Notes: generated by a model not told the origin, from the letters alone. A stretch of DNA of 64,000 nucleotides from Starkeya sp. ORNL1 (GCF_012971745.1 NZ_CP048834.1:310001-374000), one strand, 5' to 3'; shown: positions 17,082-25,481, numbered from the stretch's first letter. Program-made: numbers and translations.

Positions 17082-17930
17082 ATGGCGCAGAACAGCTTCC
17101 ATCTGGTCGATACGGCCGCACGTTCCGTCGAGAAGCTCGACCCGGTCTGGTCGCGCATCCGCGCGGAGGCCGAGGAGATCGCGGCCAATGAGCCGGCGCT
17201 TGTCAGCTTCATCTTCTCCACCGTGCTCTATCACCATTCGCTGGAGCGCGCCGTGGCGCATCGCATCTCGCAGCGGCTCGACCATATGGACGTGCCGGGC
17301 GAACTGATCCGCCAGGCATTCGACGATGCCTTCTCCGCTGATCCGACGATCGGCGCCGCCATCCGGGCCGATATCATGGCGGTGTGTGACCGCGACCCCG
17401 CCACTGCGCGAGCGATCGAGCCGGTGCTCTATTACAAGGGCTTCCACGCCATCCAGACCCATCGCCTGGCGCATTGGCTGTGGCAGAACGGGCGCCGCGA
17501 CTTCGCCGCCTATCTGCAGAGCCGCTCCTCGGCGGTGAACCAGGTCGACATCAATCCGGCGGCGCCGTTCGGGCGTGGCATCTTCTTCGACCACGCCACC
17601 GGCATCGTGGTCGGCGAGACCGCGGTGATCGAAGATGACGTTTCGATCCTGCAGGGCGTCACGCTGGGCGGCACCGGCAAGGAAACCGGCGACCGTCATC
17701 CGAAGATCCGCCGCGGCGTGCTGATCGGCGCCGGCGCCAAGGTGCTCGGCAATATCGAAGTCGGCCGCTGCGCGCGCATCGCCGCCGGCTCGGTGGTGCT
17801 GAAGCCGGTGCCGCCGAACTCCACCGTTGCCGGCGTCCCGGCCAAGGTGGTCGGGGAGGCGGGCTGTGCCGAGCCCGCCCGCTCGATGAACCAGATGTTC
17901 GACCTGCCTTTCATCGGCGAGGCGATCTAA
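17082..17930 (+). CDS. cysE: Serine O-acetyltransferase
   Basis: CysE acetylates L-serine with acetyl-CoA, the entry step to cysteine synthesis. The protein has 282 residues from the ATG at 17082. An alpha-helical N-terminal domain (about 1-150) includes Y-Y-K-G-F-H-A-I-Q-T-H-R near 125. The left-handed beta-helix of hexapeptide repeats (about 160-265) includes I-F-F-D-H-A-T-G and G-G-T-G-K-E. DUF3126 and a gamma carbonic anhydrase follow on the same strand. The cysE-DUF3126 pairing is common in alphaproteobacteria. Confidence 0.96.
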   Translation: MAQNSFHLVDTAARSVEKLDPVWSRIRAEAEEIAANEPALVSFIFSTVLYHHSLERAVAHRISQRLDHMDVPGELIRQAFDDAFSADPTIGAAIRADIMAVCDRDPATARAIEPVLYYKGFHAIQTHRLAHWLWQNGRRDFAAYLQSRSSAVNQVDINPAAPFGRGIFFDHATGIVVGETAVIEDDVSILQGVTLGGTGKETGDRHPKIRRGVLIGAGAKVLGNIEVGRCARIAAGSVVLKPVPPNSTVAGVPAKVVGEAGCAEPARSMNQMFDLPFIGEAI

Positions 17931-18041
17931 ACCACAGCCGTTCTTGAGGAGAGGCTGACGCGGGCGGTTGCGCCCGCGCGGCTGCCGTGGCAAGCGTGCG
18001 GGCATCGTTCACACGATCGGTTCGCACACGCTGGCAGGAGC

Positions 18042-18260
18042 ATGGCCTTGGAAAAGAAAGACCTCGAGCGCGTCCAGACCTATATGCGCCGGCTGTTCGG
18101 CAATGCGCAGATCAAGGTCGTCGCCCGTCCGAAGAAGAAGGATTCCGCCGAGGTCTATATCGGCGACGAGTTCGTCGGCGTCCTGTTCGAGGACAAGGAG
18201 GATGGCGACCTCTCCTATAATTTCCAGATGGCCATTCTCGATACCGACCTCGAGGATTGA
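18042..18260 (+). CDS. DUF3126 family small protein
   Basis: This 72-residue, charged, soluble protein (K-D-L-E-R-V-Q-T-Y-M-R-R near the N-terminus; D-L-S-Y-N-F-Q-M near the C-terminus) matches DUF3126, a family of unknown function restricted mainly to alphaproteobacteria. It follows cysE by 111 bp. A GC-rich hairpin (CGCGGGCG-GTTG-CGCCCGCG, 17959-17978) lies between them and might shape or stabilise transcript ends. The gamma carbonic anhydrase gene starts 7 bp after its stop. Confidence 0.88.
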   Translation: MALEKKDLERVQTYMRRLFGNAQIKVVARPKKKDSAEVYIGDEFVGVLFEDKEDGDLSYNFQMAILDTDLED

Positions 18261-18267
18261 GGCGGGC

Positions 18268-18798
18268 ATGCCGGTCTATCAGCTCGACGGCAATACGCCG
18301 GAATTCCCGGAGGCCGGGCGCTACTGGATCGCGCCCGATGCAACGGTGATCGGCAAGGTGCGGCTCGGCGACGAGGCGAGCGTCTGGTTCGGCACCGTCA
18401 TACGCGGCGACAATGAGCTGATCGATGTCGGCGCGCGGGTGAACATCCAGGAACTGTGCGTGCTGCACACCGATCCCGGATACCCCATGACCATCGCTGC
18501 CGACTGCACCATCGGGCACAAGGCGATGCTGCATGGCTGCACCATCGGCCCGAACAGCCTGATCGGCATGGGCGCCACCGTGCTGAACGGGGCGAAGATC
18601 GGCGCCAACAGCCTGGTCGGCGCCGGGGCGCTGATCACCGAGGGCAAGGAATTCCCCGACAATTCGCTGATCGTCGGCGTGCCGGCCAAGGTGGTCCGCC
18701 CGCTCGACGACGACATGGTGGCGCGCATCCGCGGTACCGCCGCGCATTATGTGCGCAACTGGCGGCGTTTCGCCGCCGGGCTCGTGCCGGTCGGCTGA
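18268..18798 (+). CDS. Gamma-class carbonic anhydrase family protein
   Basis: The 176-residue product is a left-handed beta-helix protein of the YrdA/CaiE gamma carbonic anhydrase group. The three metal-ligand histidines are in place as His67 (V-L-H-T-D), His84 and His89 (G-H-K-A-M-L-H-G). N-terminal hexapeptide repeats include V-W-F-G-T-V-I-R-G-D. It may hydrate CO2 or act on acyl substrates; many members have weak or unknown activity. The start ATG lies 8 bp after the DUF3126 stop. Confidence 0.92.
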   Translation: MPVYQLDGNTPEFPEAGRYWIAPDATVIGKVRLGDEASVWFGTVIRGDNELIDVGARVNIQELCVLHTDPGYPMTIAADCTIGHKAMLHGCTIGPNSLIGMGATVLNGAKIGANSLVGAGALITEGKEFPDNSLIVGVPAKVVRPLDDDMVARIRGTAAHYVRNWRRFAAGLVPVG

Positions 18799-18820
18799 AC
18801 CTTACGGCAACCATCTCGAT

Positions 18821-18858
18821 AAAAAGAGCCGGCCCCCTGGGGAAGGGAGCCGGCTTCA
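18821..18858 (-). terminator. Intrinsic terminator of the BTLCP gene
   Basis: Read on the minus strand, AGCCGGC (from 18855) pairs with GCCGGCT (ending 18827), followed by CTTTTT. It lies 50 bp after the stop of the minus-strand peptidase gene. The gamma carbonic anhydrase gene converges from the other side. Confidence 0.75.
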
Positions 18859-18906
18859 CGCGTCCGGTCTCGGGGACGGGGTTGGGATGCGACCGGACGT
18901 AAGAGG

Positions 18907-19554
18907 TCAGTTGCGCCCGACGGTCGCCGGGGCGCCGACATCGCCGAGCGAGACCCAGGCATCGGGATCGCCCTGCTTCTGGCGCTTCACATAGCGATAG
19001 CCGGTGTCGTACCAGGGCAGGATCTCGGCTTCCTGATTGTCGAGCACGAGGTCGCCATGGTCGGTGGCGACCATCAGCACCGAGTGGCCGTCGCCCTTCT
19101 TGTCGCGCACCACGGCGATCAGCAGGGTTTCCGCCGGCCAACCGAGCGAGATCAGCGTGCGGCGCTTCAGCAGCACATAGTCCTCGCAGTCGCCATAGCC
19201 GTCATCCGGATAGGTCCAGCGCTCGACCTCGCCATAATGTTCGAGATCGGTCAGCGGCTGGATGCGGGCATTGATGTCGTCATTGACCTTGCGCAGCTGC
19301 GCATAGTCGGCGGCGTCGAGCTGGATGCGCCCGCCGCGGCCATTGCCGTGGCCGCAATCCGCCGGGTTCTGTGCACAGAACTGCACATAGCCGATCGGCG
19401 CCGATGTCGTCCGGCCCACCGTGATGTTGCCGGTGCCTTCGGTCAGCATCGCCAACCGGTTATTCGCCTGCGCCTGAGCGGTGCCGGCCAGGCCAAAGCC
19501 CAGAACCGTTGCCAGCATCGCCGCGACCAGGGCTCGTTCGAGCCTCTTTATCAT
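18907..19554 (-). CDS. BTLCP transglutaminase-like cysteine peptidase
   Basis: The 215-residue protein matches the bacterial transglutaminase-like cysteine proteinase family (DUF920). A signal peptide spans about 1-29 (ends A-Q-A-Q-A). The catalytic triad can be read as Cys123 (G-D-C-E-D-Y), His157 (G-H-S-V-L) and Asp172 (L-D-N-Q). The related LapG cleaves surface adhesins under c-di-GMP control in other bacteria. Here a PilZ gene, a possible c-di-GMP sensor, lies upstream on the same strand, but LapD is absent. The ATG at 19554 is preferred over 19647 because the signal peptide then starts the protein and GGGGAT precedes it. Confidence 0.88.
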   Translation of the reverse strand: MIKRLERALVAAMLATVLGFGLAGTAQAQANNRLAMLTEGTGNITVGRTTSAPIGYVQFCAQNPADCGHGNGRGGRIQLDAADYAQLRKVNDDINARIQPLTDLEHYGEVERWTYPDDGYGDCEDYVLLKRRTLISLGWPAETLLIAVVRDKKGDGHSVLMVATDHGDLVLDNQEAEILPWYDTGYRYVKRQKQGDPDAWVSLGDVGAPATVGRN

Positions 19555-19652
19555 CGCGTACCCATCCCCTGTCGATGGGTGGATACTGACACAAAGCTTT
19601 TTATCCCGATCTAAGCTGACAACATCATTCAGAGATACATTCGACATGAATT

Positions 19653-19680
19653 GTTAACGGCTGTTTTGCTTGCCGTTAAC
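19653..19680. promoter_or_regulatory. Inverted repeat upstream of the BTLCP gene
   Basis: GTTAACGGC (19653-19661) and GCCGTTAAC (19672-19680) are perfect 9-bp arms with a 10-base loop, about 100 bp upstream of the start. Both arms carry TTAAC, the core of alphaproteobacterial CtrA half-sites, but the spacing is not the classical TTAA-N7-TTAA. Operator or hairpin function is inference. Confidence 0.4.
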
Positions 19681-19730
19681 CACTCGCGGAGAGGAAGGAT
19701 TCATGTGTGACGGATGTGCTCTGCTTCAAC

Positions 19731-19832
19731 ATCCTTCGAGGCTCGAGCCATGCCCGAGCACCTCAGGATGAGGTCGCTTTAAAAACGACCTCATCCTGAG
19801 GTGCGAGCGCCAGCGAGACTCCAAGGATGTTC
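19731..19832. repeat. Facing pair of family B repeats
   Basis: Perfect 19-bp inverted arms (19758-19776 and 19786-19804) enclose a 9-base AT-rich loop. Outside them, CATCCTT...GAG segments continue the symmetry. The right half recurs at about 33479-33519, with the core CATCCTGAGGTGCGAGCG. It lies between the PilZ and BTLCP genes. Confidence 0.75.
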
Positions 19833-19855
19833 AAGCAGTGGGACGGGCAGGGCGC

Positions 19856-20467
19856 TCAGTAGCGCGGCAGGTCGCCGTCGCTGTCGTCGGTGCCACCACG
19901 TGCGAACTCGATGGCGAAGCCCTGGTCGATGTGGCGGACCACCGTGCCATGCGTCTTGCCGAGCATCACGCTGGTGCCGATCGCCGGGCGCAGGTCGGTA
20001 GCGACGGCGGCGCCAGACAGCGAGACGTCGATGACACGGCAATTGATCTCGCTGCCATCTGGGAAGCTGACGGTGGTGAGCGTATCGCGCGGCGTGGCGC
20101 GCTCGTGGCGGCGATCCTCGGGCAGGCCGAGCAACTGGCGGTTGGCGAGCCAGGTGAGCTGGTCGGCAAGCTTGTCGCGCCGGCGCAGCGTCGCCCAGAT
20201 CGACATGGCAAAGCCGCGGTCGAACTGGCGCACCACGACGCCCTCGATGCGCCCGACATGATCGAGATAGGCGACCACGCGCTCGCCGACGCGGGCCATG
20301 ACCGGCGCGGTGATGGCAACGCCGCCCGGCGACATGTTGAGCGTCTGGCACGGGAACTCCCGGCGGTCCTCCAGCATGAAACGGCCGAGCAGGGCGACCC
20401 GCACGCGCTGGTGGCGACGGCGCTCATCCGACAGCGGCAGCAGGAGCGCTCGCGGGCTCTCAATCAT
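19856..20467 (-). CDS. Two-domain PilZ protein (putative c-di-GMP receptor)
   Basis: The 203-residue protein has two PilZ-like domains. The first has R-x-x-x-R at residues 17-21 and N-M-S-P-G-G at 44-49. The second has R-x-x-x-R at 119-123 and D-V-S-L-S-G at 147-152. These are the residues that bind c-di-GMP in characterised PilZ domains. No enzymatic or membrane segment is present, so it probably acts by protein contact. The next gene on the strand is a transglutaminase-like peptidase, separated by inverted repeats. Confidence 0.88.
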   Translation of the reverse strand: MIESPRALLLPLSDERRRHQRVRVALLGRFMLEDRREFPCQTLNMSPGGVAITAPVMARVGERVVAYLDHVGRIEGVVVRQFDRGFAMSIWATLRRRDKLADQLTWLANRQLLGLPEDRRHERATPRDTLTTVSFPDGSEINCRVIDVSLSGAAVATDLRPAIGTSVMLGKTHGTVVRHIDQGFAIEFARGGTDDSDGDLPRY

Positions 20468-20657
20468 GAGGCGGCAAAAATCCCTCTACGAATGCTGCGA
20501 AGCTGGCATAGGCAGTTTAACGTCTTCTAACGTCGACCACCAAATCTCGCCGCAATTCGCCGCTCTTCGGCCACAACACGACGAATCGCAAACAGTTTCA
20601 CTCCCATGATACCGTTAGCGGACAATTAAGGTTAATGACTGGTTGACGATTCGCTGC

Positions 20658-20686
20658 CTTGGCGTGCCGGCGGCGATGGCCTAGCT
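20658..20686 (+). promoter_or_regulatory. Putative promoter of the small RNA
   Basis: CTTGGC (20658-20663), exactly 17 bp, then CTAGCT (20681-20686). This matches the alphaproteobacterial housekeeping pattern CTTGAC-N17-CTATAT at five and four positions. The expected start of transcription is near 20693. Confidence 0.5.
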
Positions 20687-20692
20687 TGCGGT

Positions 20693-20832
20693 CATCCACT
20701 GATTGCACTGTCGGCGCCTTCCTTCGAGGGCGCCCCGGATAAGGGGAGGCGGCACGCGACAGGAGCCGGCGGCAACGCCGGACGCGTTCCGTACAAACCG
20801 GGGGAGAGCTCAGCTCTCCCCCTTTCTTTTTA
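20693..20832 (+). ncRNA. Candidate structured small RNA (or leader) ending in a strong terminator
   Basis: The predicted transcript of about 140 bases contains three hairpins in series. The first has a 9-bp stem starting GGCGCC around 20714 with loop CTTC. The second is CCCC-GGATAA-GGGG. The third is CCGGCG-GCAA-CGCCGG, with a GNRA tetraloop. A perfect 10-bp terminator stem with T-run follows. It does not match the RNAs I can recall (6S, SRP, tmRNA, RNase P, common riboswitches). It could be a stand-alone sRNA or an attenuating leader of the rhomboid gene. Confidence 0.5.
20800..20832 (+). terminator. Strong intrinsic terminator
   Basis: GGGGGAGAGC and GCTCTCCCCC flank a three-base loop and are followed by TTTCTTTTT. 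It lies about 58 bp upstream of the rhomboid start, so it ends an upstream transcript rather than the rhomboid message. Confidence 0.85.
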
Positions 20833-20890
20833 CCGGCATGGGACGGGAGCAGCGACGCGATGCCGCTTGCCGCGCGCTCCCGGCGCGCCT

Positions 20891-21670
20891 ATGTCAACGG
20901 CCGTGCTCGATCCGGTTCACCCAGCAGCGCTGAAGCGCCAGCCGTTATTCAACGTTCCTGCGGTGATCACCGCATTGGCGGCGTTGATGCTCGTGATCCA
21001 TGGCGTGCGGGCGCTGATGAGCCAGGACGCCGACATCGAGACGCTGGCGCTCTTCGCCTTCATCCCGGCGCGCTACGATCCGTCCATCATCACCGACGGC
21101 GTGCTGCCCGGCGGCACCGGCGCGGATATCTGGACCTTCGTCACCTATGCGCTGCTGCATGGCGACATCACCCATATCGGCGTGAATCTGTTGTGGATGC
21201 TGGCTTTCGGCAGCCCGGTGGCGCGCCGTTTCGGCACGCTGCGCTTCCTCGCCTTCTTCGCCATCACCGCGGCGGCAGGGGCGGCGGCGCATCTCGTCAC
21301 CCATCCGAACGAACTGGTCCCGATGATCGGCGCCTCGGCGGCAATCTCCGGCTGCATGGCGGCGGCGATTCGGTTCGTGTTCGCTACGCACGGCTTCGAG
21401 GGACTGCGCCCGGACGGCTTCGAGGCGGTGGTGCGCCGCCCCGCGGCGCCGCTCTCGGTGGTGCTGCGCGATCGCCGGGTGATCGGATTCGTCGCGGTGT
21501 GGTTCGTCATCAACCTCGCCTTCGGTCTCGGCGCCCCGGTGGGCGCGGAGACCGGGACCATTGCCTGGCAGGCGCACATTGGCGGATTCCTTGCCGGGCT
21601 GCTGCTGTTCCCGCTGTTCGATCCGGTGGCGCGGCGCACTGAGCCGTTTCCGCGCGGCGAGGGCTACTGA
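20891..21670 (+). CDS. Rhomboid-family intramembrane serine protease
   Basis: The 259-residue membrane protein has six or more hydrophobic helices. The catalytic dyad is visible as Ser149 (G-A-S-A-A-I-S-G) and His229 (W-Q-A-H-I-G-G). L-L-H-G-D-I-T-H-I-G-V-N near residue 88 is the conserved HxxxN-type helix. It cleaves unknown membrane substrates. The ATG at 20891 is preferred to TTG 20867 by family alignment. A terminator-like hairpin precedes it, so expression may depend on readthrough or a second promoter. Confidence 0.9.
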   Translation: MSTAVLDPVHPAALKRQPLFNVPAVITALAALMLVIHGVRALMSQDADIETLALFAFIPARYDPSIITDGVLPGGTGADIWTFVTYALLHGDITHIGVNLLWMLAFGSPVARRFGTLRFLAFFAITAAAGAAAHLVTHPNELVPMIGASAAISGCMAAAIRFVFATHGFEGLRPDGFEAVVRRPAAPLSVVLRDRRVIGFVAVWFVINLAFGLGAPVGAETGTIAWQAHIGGFLAGLLLFPLFDPVARRTEPFPRGEGY

Positions 21671-21823
21671 AGCCAGCCCCTCGAAACCGGCCTACTGAAT
21701 CCGGCTCTTGCACAAGATGACGCAAGGGCGGATCATTCCTCCACATGCGCCGCAAAGGCGTGGACCCAGAAGCGAACGTGGCCTCGATCGTTAGGGCCGC
21801 GTCGTTCGGGAAAGGAGGAAGAC

Positions 21824-22255
21824 ATGACGGTTCGGGCCATTCTCGACAGCAAGGGCCATGACGTTCTGACCATCCGCCCGGATTCCAGCCTGCGCGATGC
21901 CGTGCAGTTGCTTGCCGAGCACCGCATCGGTGCCGTGGTGGTGACGGACGGCGTCGGGCAGGTGGCCGGCATTCTTTCCGAGCGCGATGTGGTGCGCGTG
22001 ATCGGCAAGGACGGGCCGGGCCGGCTCGACGATGCGATCTCCACCGTGATGACGGCCAAGGTGATCACCTGCAACGGCACCGAGACGGTGCACGAGGTGA
22101 TGGAACTGATGACCGGTGGACGGTTCCGTCATATCCCGGTGGTGGAGCGCGGTCGCCTCGTCGGCATCATCTCGATCGGCGACGTGGTGAAGTACCGCGT
22201 CGCGGAGATGGAGCGCGAGAGCCAGACCATGCGCGAATACATCATGTCGACGTGA
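21824..22255 (+). CDS. Tandem CBS-domain protein
   Basis: This 143-residue soluble protein consists of a CBS pair. CBS1 (about 8-60) contains G-A-V-V-V-T-D and L-S-E-R-D-V-V-R. CBS2 (about 75-128) contains R-H-I-P-V-V and G-I-I-S-I-G-D-V-V-K-Y. Stand-alone CBS pairs bind adenine nucleotides and regulate partner proteins; the partner is not evident. AAAGGAGG lies just upstream of the ATG. Confidence 0.93.
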   Translation: MTVRAILDSKGHDVLTIRPDSSLRDAVQLLAEHRIGAVVVTDGVGQVAGILSERDVVRVIGKDGPGRLDDAISTVMTAKVITCNGTETVHEVMELMTGGRFRHIPVVERGRLVGIISIGDVVKYRVAEMERESQTMREYIMST

Positions 22256-22268
22256 GATTCGGAAAAGT

Positions 22269-22374
22269 TGTCATCCCGGAACGGCCGTCAGGCCGTATCC
22301 GGGATCGCTGGAAGGTGACGCGCGGGACTTCACGCGATCCCGGCTCTCCGGCTTCGCCTGTGGCCGGGATGGCG
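22269..22374. repeat. Intergenic palindromic repeat, family A copy 3
   Basis: GTCATCCCGG at the left end and CCGGGATGGC at the right end face each other, with the internal CGATCCCGGCTCTCCG segment shared with copy 2. It lies between the convergent CBS and hisI genes. One end has diverged by a base. Confidence 0.7.
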
Positions 22375-22377
22375 CCT

Positions 22378-22863
22378 TCAGAAGTGCGGCTTCCCGTAAA
22401 CCGTCTTCGGGTCGAAGACCTTGCCGGCATCGTTGGCGGTGAGCTTCAGCTCCGGTGACGGGGCTGAGCCGAGCGGCACCGAGCGGAAGAAGCAGGAGCG
22501 GTGACCGGTGTGGCAGGCGGCGCCCGGGCCCTCCATGCGCACGCGCAGCACCAGGGCATCCTGGTCGCAATCTACGCGAAGCTCGACCACGCGCTGGATG
22601 TGGCCGCTCTCCTCGCCCTTCTTCCACAGCCGCCCGCGCGAGCGGCTGAAATAATGCGCCTCGCCGGTCTCGATGGTGAGCGCCAGCGCCTGCGCATCCA
22701 TATGCGCGACCATCAGCACGTCGCCCGCATCCGCATCGACCGTCACCGCGGTCACCAGACCGGCCGCGTCGAATCGCGGCGCCAGGCGGTCGCCTTCCTC
22801 GATCTCGGCCTTGTCCCTGAGGGTGGCGTAAAGCGGGTCGCTCACGGCAGCATCGCGGATCAT
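22378..22863 (-). CDS. hisI: Phosphoribosyl-AMP cyclohydrolase
   Basis: HisI opens the adenine ring of phosphoribosyl-AMP in histidine synthesis. The product is 161 residues with the family core M-V-A-H-M-D near residue 55, [13 protein letters not shown] near 77, D-C-D-Q-D and [11 protein letters not shown] near 124. The Asp and Cys residues are the expected metal ligands. The ATG at 22863 overlaps the folE stop (ATGA), so the two genes are translationally coupled. No other his gene is present. Confidence 0.95.
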   Translation of the reverse strand: MIRDAAVSDPLYATLRDKAEIEEGDRLAPRFDAAGLVTAVTVDADAGDVLMVAHMDAQALALTIETGEAHYFSRSRGRLWKKGEESGHIQRVVELRVDCDQDALVLRVRMEGPGAACHTGHRSCFFRSVPLGSAPSPELKLTANDAGKVFDPKTVYGKPHF

Positions 22864-23489
22864 CGGCCGGCGCGGAGCATGCTCATGAAGCGCACCTGCT
22901 CCTGAGGGTCGTCGCGGAACACTCCGGTGAACTGTGTCGTCACCGTCGAGGTGCCGGGCTTCTGCACGCCGCGCATCGCCATGCACATGTGCTCGGCCTC
23001 GATCATCACGGCGACGCCACGCGGCTTCAGCGTGTCGTCGATGGCGGTAATGATCTGCGAGGTGAGGTGCTCTTGCGTCTGCAGGCGGCGGGCATAGAGC
23101 TCCACCACCCGGGCCATCTTGGACAGGCCGACGACGCGTTCCACCGGGAAATAGCCGATGTGCACCTTGCCGCTGAACGGCACCATGTGGTGCTCGCAGT
23201 GCGAATAGAAGGTGATGTCGCGCACCAGCACCATGTCGTCGAAATTGCCGATCTCGCCGAAGGTACGGTCGAGAATCGCCGCTTCCGGGATGTGGTAGCC
23301 GGAATAGAGCTCCTCATAGGCGCGAACCACGCGCTTGGGCGTATCGACCAGGCCCTCGCGGTTCGGATCATCGCCGGCCCAGGCAATGAGGGTACGCACG
23401 GCGGCTTCGGCGTCTTCGCGCGACGGGCGCTTCTTGGCTTCCGCCTCGCTCTGGGCACGATGCATCAGGGATCTCAGCACGGCATCCAT
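22860..23489 (-). CDS. folE: GTP cyclohydrolase I
   Basis: FolE converts GTP to 7,8-dihydroneopterin triphosphate, the first step to folate. The product is 209 residues. The zinc ligands are visible as Cys98 and His101 in [10 protein letters not shown] and Cys169 in [10 protein letters not shown]. The G-L-V-D-T-P-K-R-V segment near residue 46 is typical. It overlaps hisI by 4 bp downstream. The start is divergent from the Fe-S scaffold gene across 234 bp. Confidence 0.97.
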   Translation of the reverse strand: MDAVLRSLMHRAQSEAEAKKRPSREDAEAAVRTLIAWAGDDPNREGLVDTPKRVVRAYEELYSGYHIPEAAILDRTFGEIGNFDDMVLVRDITFYSHCEHHMVPFSGKVHIGYFPVERVVGLSKMARVVELYARRLQTQEHLTSQIITAIDDTLKPRGVAVMIEAEHMCMAMRGVQKPGTSTVTTQFTGVFRDDPQEQVRFMSMLRAGR

Positions 23490-23723
23490 GACGAACTCCG
23501 TTCGACGGCGCGTTTCTTACCGGAGCGCCGGGGTGTCACCGGTTTTTGTCGCCATGTCCACGACGTGGCGGCGTCTGGCCGCTCGATCATGTACCGTGAC
23601 TTTGTCCGCAGCCTTTGTCGCCTTTCGGCTTCTTTCGTCCGCGAACAGTCCCTCCTATATAGGGGAGTGACGAAGGCCCGCAATATTTCGCGCCGATGTT
23701 CCGGCGCGCAGGACGGTCACGGC

Positions 23724-24182
23724 ATGCTGAACGAGGTCTATAACAGGCGCATCATCGAGCTGGCGGCGGACATACCACGCCTCGGCCGGCTCGCGACGCC
23801 GGACGCCAGTGCAACGGCGCATTCCAAGCTTTGCGGTTCGACGGTGACGATCGACCTGGCAATGCATGACGGCAAGGTGACGGATTTCGCCCATGAGGTG
23901 CGCGCCTGCGCACTCGGGCAAGCGTCGTCTTCCATCATGGCAGGGTTGGTGGTCGGCTCGACCGCCGACGAATTGCGCGCGGTGCGCGAGACGATGCGCC
24001 GCATGTTGAAGGAGAACGGCGCGCCGCCCGACGGGCGCTGGGCCGAGCTCGCGGTACTTGAGCCGGTGCGCGACTACAAGGCGCGCCACGCCTCGACCAT
24101 GCTGACCTTCGACGCGGTGGTCGACGCGGTCGGCCAGATCGAGGCCAAGGCCGCCAACCGGCAGGTTGCCGCCGCCGAGTGA
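23724..24182 (+). CDS. Iron-sulfur cluster assembly scaffold (IscU/NifU-N-like)
   Basis: The 152-residue protein has the IscU/NifU N-terminal fold. Two cluster-ligand cysteines are present, Cys37 (S-K-L-C-G-S) and Cys62 (R-A-C-A-L-G-Q-A). The third IscU cysteine region reads R-H-A-S-T-M-L, without Cys. I believe this is typical of a divergent alphaproteobacterial subfamily, so it may be a carrier or regulator rather than the main scaffold. The isc/suf genes are not nearby. The ATG at 23724 is chosen because upstream codons are antisense to folE. Confidence 0.82.
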   Translation: MLNEVYNRRIIELAADIPRLGRLATPDASATAHSKLCGSTVTIDLAMHDGKVTDFAHEVRACALGQASSSIMAGLVVGSTADELRAVRETMRRMLKENGAPPDGRWAELAVLEPVRDYKARHASTMLTFDAVVDAVGQIEAKAANRQVAAAE

Positions 24183-24196
24183 GTCGCGCCGAGCCC

Positions 24197-24652
24197 TCAT
24201 CGCTCGGTGAAGAAGGTGAACAGCACCTCGCCATCGGCGCCGGTGAGGCAGAGGAAGCGGTTCGCCCGATCGGTGCGATCGCGCCTTATATAGGCCTCGC
24301 CCATCAGCACGCCCTTCACCGCGGTGTCGCCGAGCTTGCCGTCGGCGTCGGCGATGGTGAGGCCGTCGACATCGATGAATATATCCTCGACCGAAGGTGA
24401 TTGCTGCTTCAGCCGGGCGAGGGCACGCTCCTTGCACGCGGCCACGCGCTGCATGTCCTTGTCGCCGGCGTCGACGCTCGGCTCGTCCGCGGGTGCCTCG
24501 GTCGCCGGGGGGGCTTCCGGCGGCTTGGGAACCGGGACAGGCTCGGCCGGCTTGGCGGGCGGGGGTGGTGCGGTTTGTGCGCCGGCACTGCCGGCGGCAA
24601 GAAGCGCCGACAGCACGAGCGGTATGAGGAGACGATGTGGGGTGGCTGGCAT
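24197..24652 (-). CDS. Secreted protein of unknown function with proline-rich linker
   Basis: This 151-residue protein has a signal peptide (about 1-26, ending A-G-A-Q), then a Pro/Ala/Glu-rich linker (about 27-70) and a compact C-terminal domain with A-C-K-E-R-A-L and D-I-F-I-D-V-D-G-L. The ATG at 24652 has GGGAGA upstream; an ATG at 24670 is possible. I do not recognise the C-terminal domain. It ends 14 bp from the Fe-S scaffold stop, convergently. Confidence 0.7.
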   Translation of the reverse strand: MPATPHRLLIPLVLSALLAAGSAGAQTAPPPPAKPAEPVPVPKPPEAPPATEAPADEPSVDAGDKDMQRVAACKERALARLKQQSPSVEDIFIDVDGLTIADADGKLGDTAVKGVLMGEAYIRRDRTDRANRFLCLTGADGEVLFTFFTER

Positions 24653-24785
24653 CGGGTATCTCCCTGACAACGCTCCGTCTACGGCCTGCGATAATGCAGG
24701 GGACGGTGCGATGTTCCCGATGCGCGGTGAAGCCGGAATGGCGGCCGGCGCTTTCCGCCGGCCGCAAGTCGCTGCTACGAAGCGA

Positions 24786-25481
24786 TCAGCTGCCGTAGCC
24801 GAGGGCGTGGCGGACTTCGGCCTTAGCCTGCTCGAAATCGGCTTTGAACTGCGGATTCTGCAGTTCCTGGGCGGCGATCAGGGTGCCAGCGATGCGGCCG
24901 GCCTCGATGTCGGTCTTGTAGTGCAGGCCGCCGACCATGCGGTTATGCGCGAAATCCGCGGCGCGGGCGAAGATCTCGGCGCGCTTCTCCGGCACCATAT
25001 TGGCGAGCACCACGGCGGTGAGATAGGCGAAGGAGGCATGGCCGCTGGGATATGCGCCGCTGTTGGAGATGGTGATGCCCGGCTTGACCCGGCTGTCGGC
25101 CTTGTGCGGGCGCGGGCGCTTCCAGACGTCCTTGGCGGGGTCCACGATAAAACCCTCGTCCTCGGCCACCTTGGCGAAGAACGCCTTGGCGAGGGGCAGC
25201 TTCTCCGGGGTGAAGTCGGGGCCGAAGACATTGGCGAAGCGGAACACGTTCTCCTGCACGTCCGCCTGGGCGGCGGCGACCTGCTCGGGCGTATTGTTCT
25301 GCTGGATGACCAGAAGCTCTTCGATCTCGGCCTTGCTGGTGGCGGAATCATTGGCGGGCGGCGGCGCGAGCACCTTCAAGAGGTCGAGCTGCTCATGGGT
25401 GATGTAATTGCCGCCCTCGGCAAAAGCGGGCACGGCAGTGAACAGGACGAGGAGCGTGGGAAGGACCGCAATCCGGCGCAT
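24786..25481 (-). CDS. Class A non-specific acid phosphatase (PAP2 superfamily)
   Basis: The 231-residue periplasmic protein has a signal peptide (about 1-21). The three parts of the PAP2 phosphatase signature are K-D-V-W-K-R-P-R-P near residue 117, Y-P-S-G-H at 144-148 (His148 likely base) and the His187 region (G-G-L-H-Y-K-T-D). These match PhoN/class A acid phosphatases that release phosphate from many esters. It is monocistronic as far as visible and diverges from yidD. Confidence 0.92.
   Translation of the reverse strand: MRRIAVLPTLLVLFTAVPAFAEGGNYITHEQLDLLKVLAPPPANDSATSKAEIEELLVIQQNNTPEQVAAAQADVQENVFRFANVFGPDFTPEKLPLAKAFFAKVAEDEGFIVDPAKDVWKRPRPHKADSRVKPGITISNSGAYPSGHASFAYLTAVVLANMVPEKRAEIFARAADFAHNRMVGGLHYKTDIEAGRIAGTLIAAQELQNPQFKADFEQAKAEVRHALGYGS

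Larger units (their letters stand above)
20468..20890. other. 423-bp intergenic region between PilZ and rhomboid genes
   Basis: No protein gene is evident. The left third is relatively AT-rich and contains ATTAA-GG-TTAAT near 20623. The right part holds a candidate small RNA with its own promoter and terminator (20658-20832), described separately. About 58 bp separate the terminator from the rhomboid start. Confidence 0.6.
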
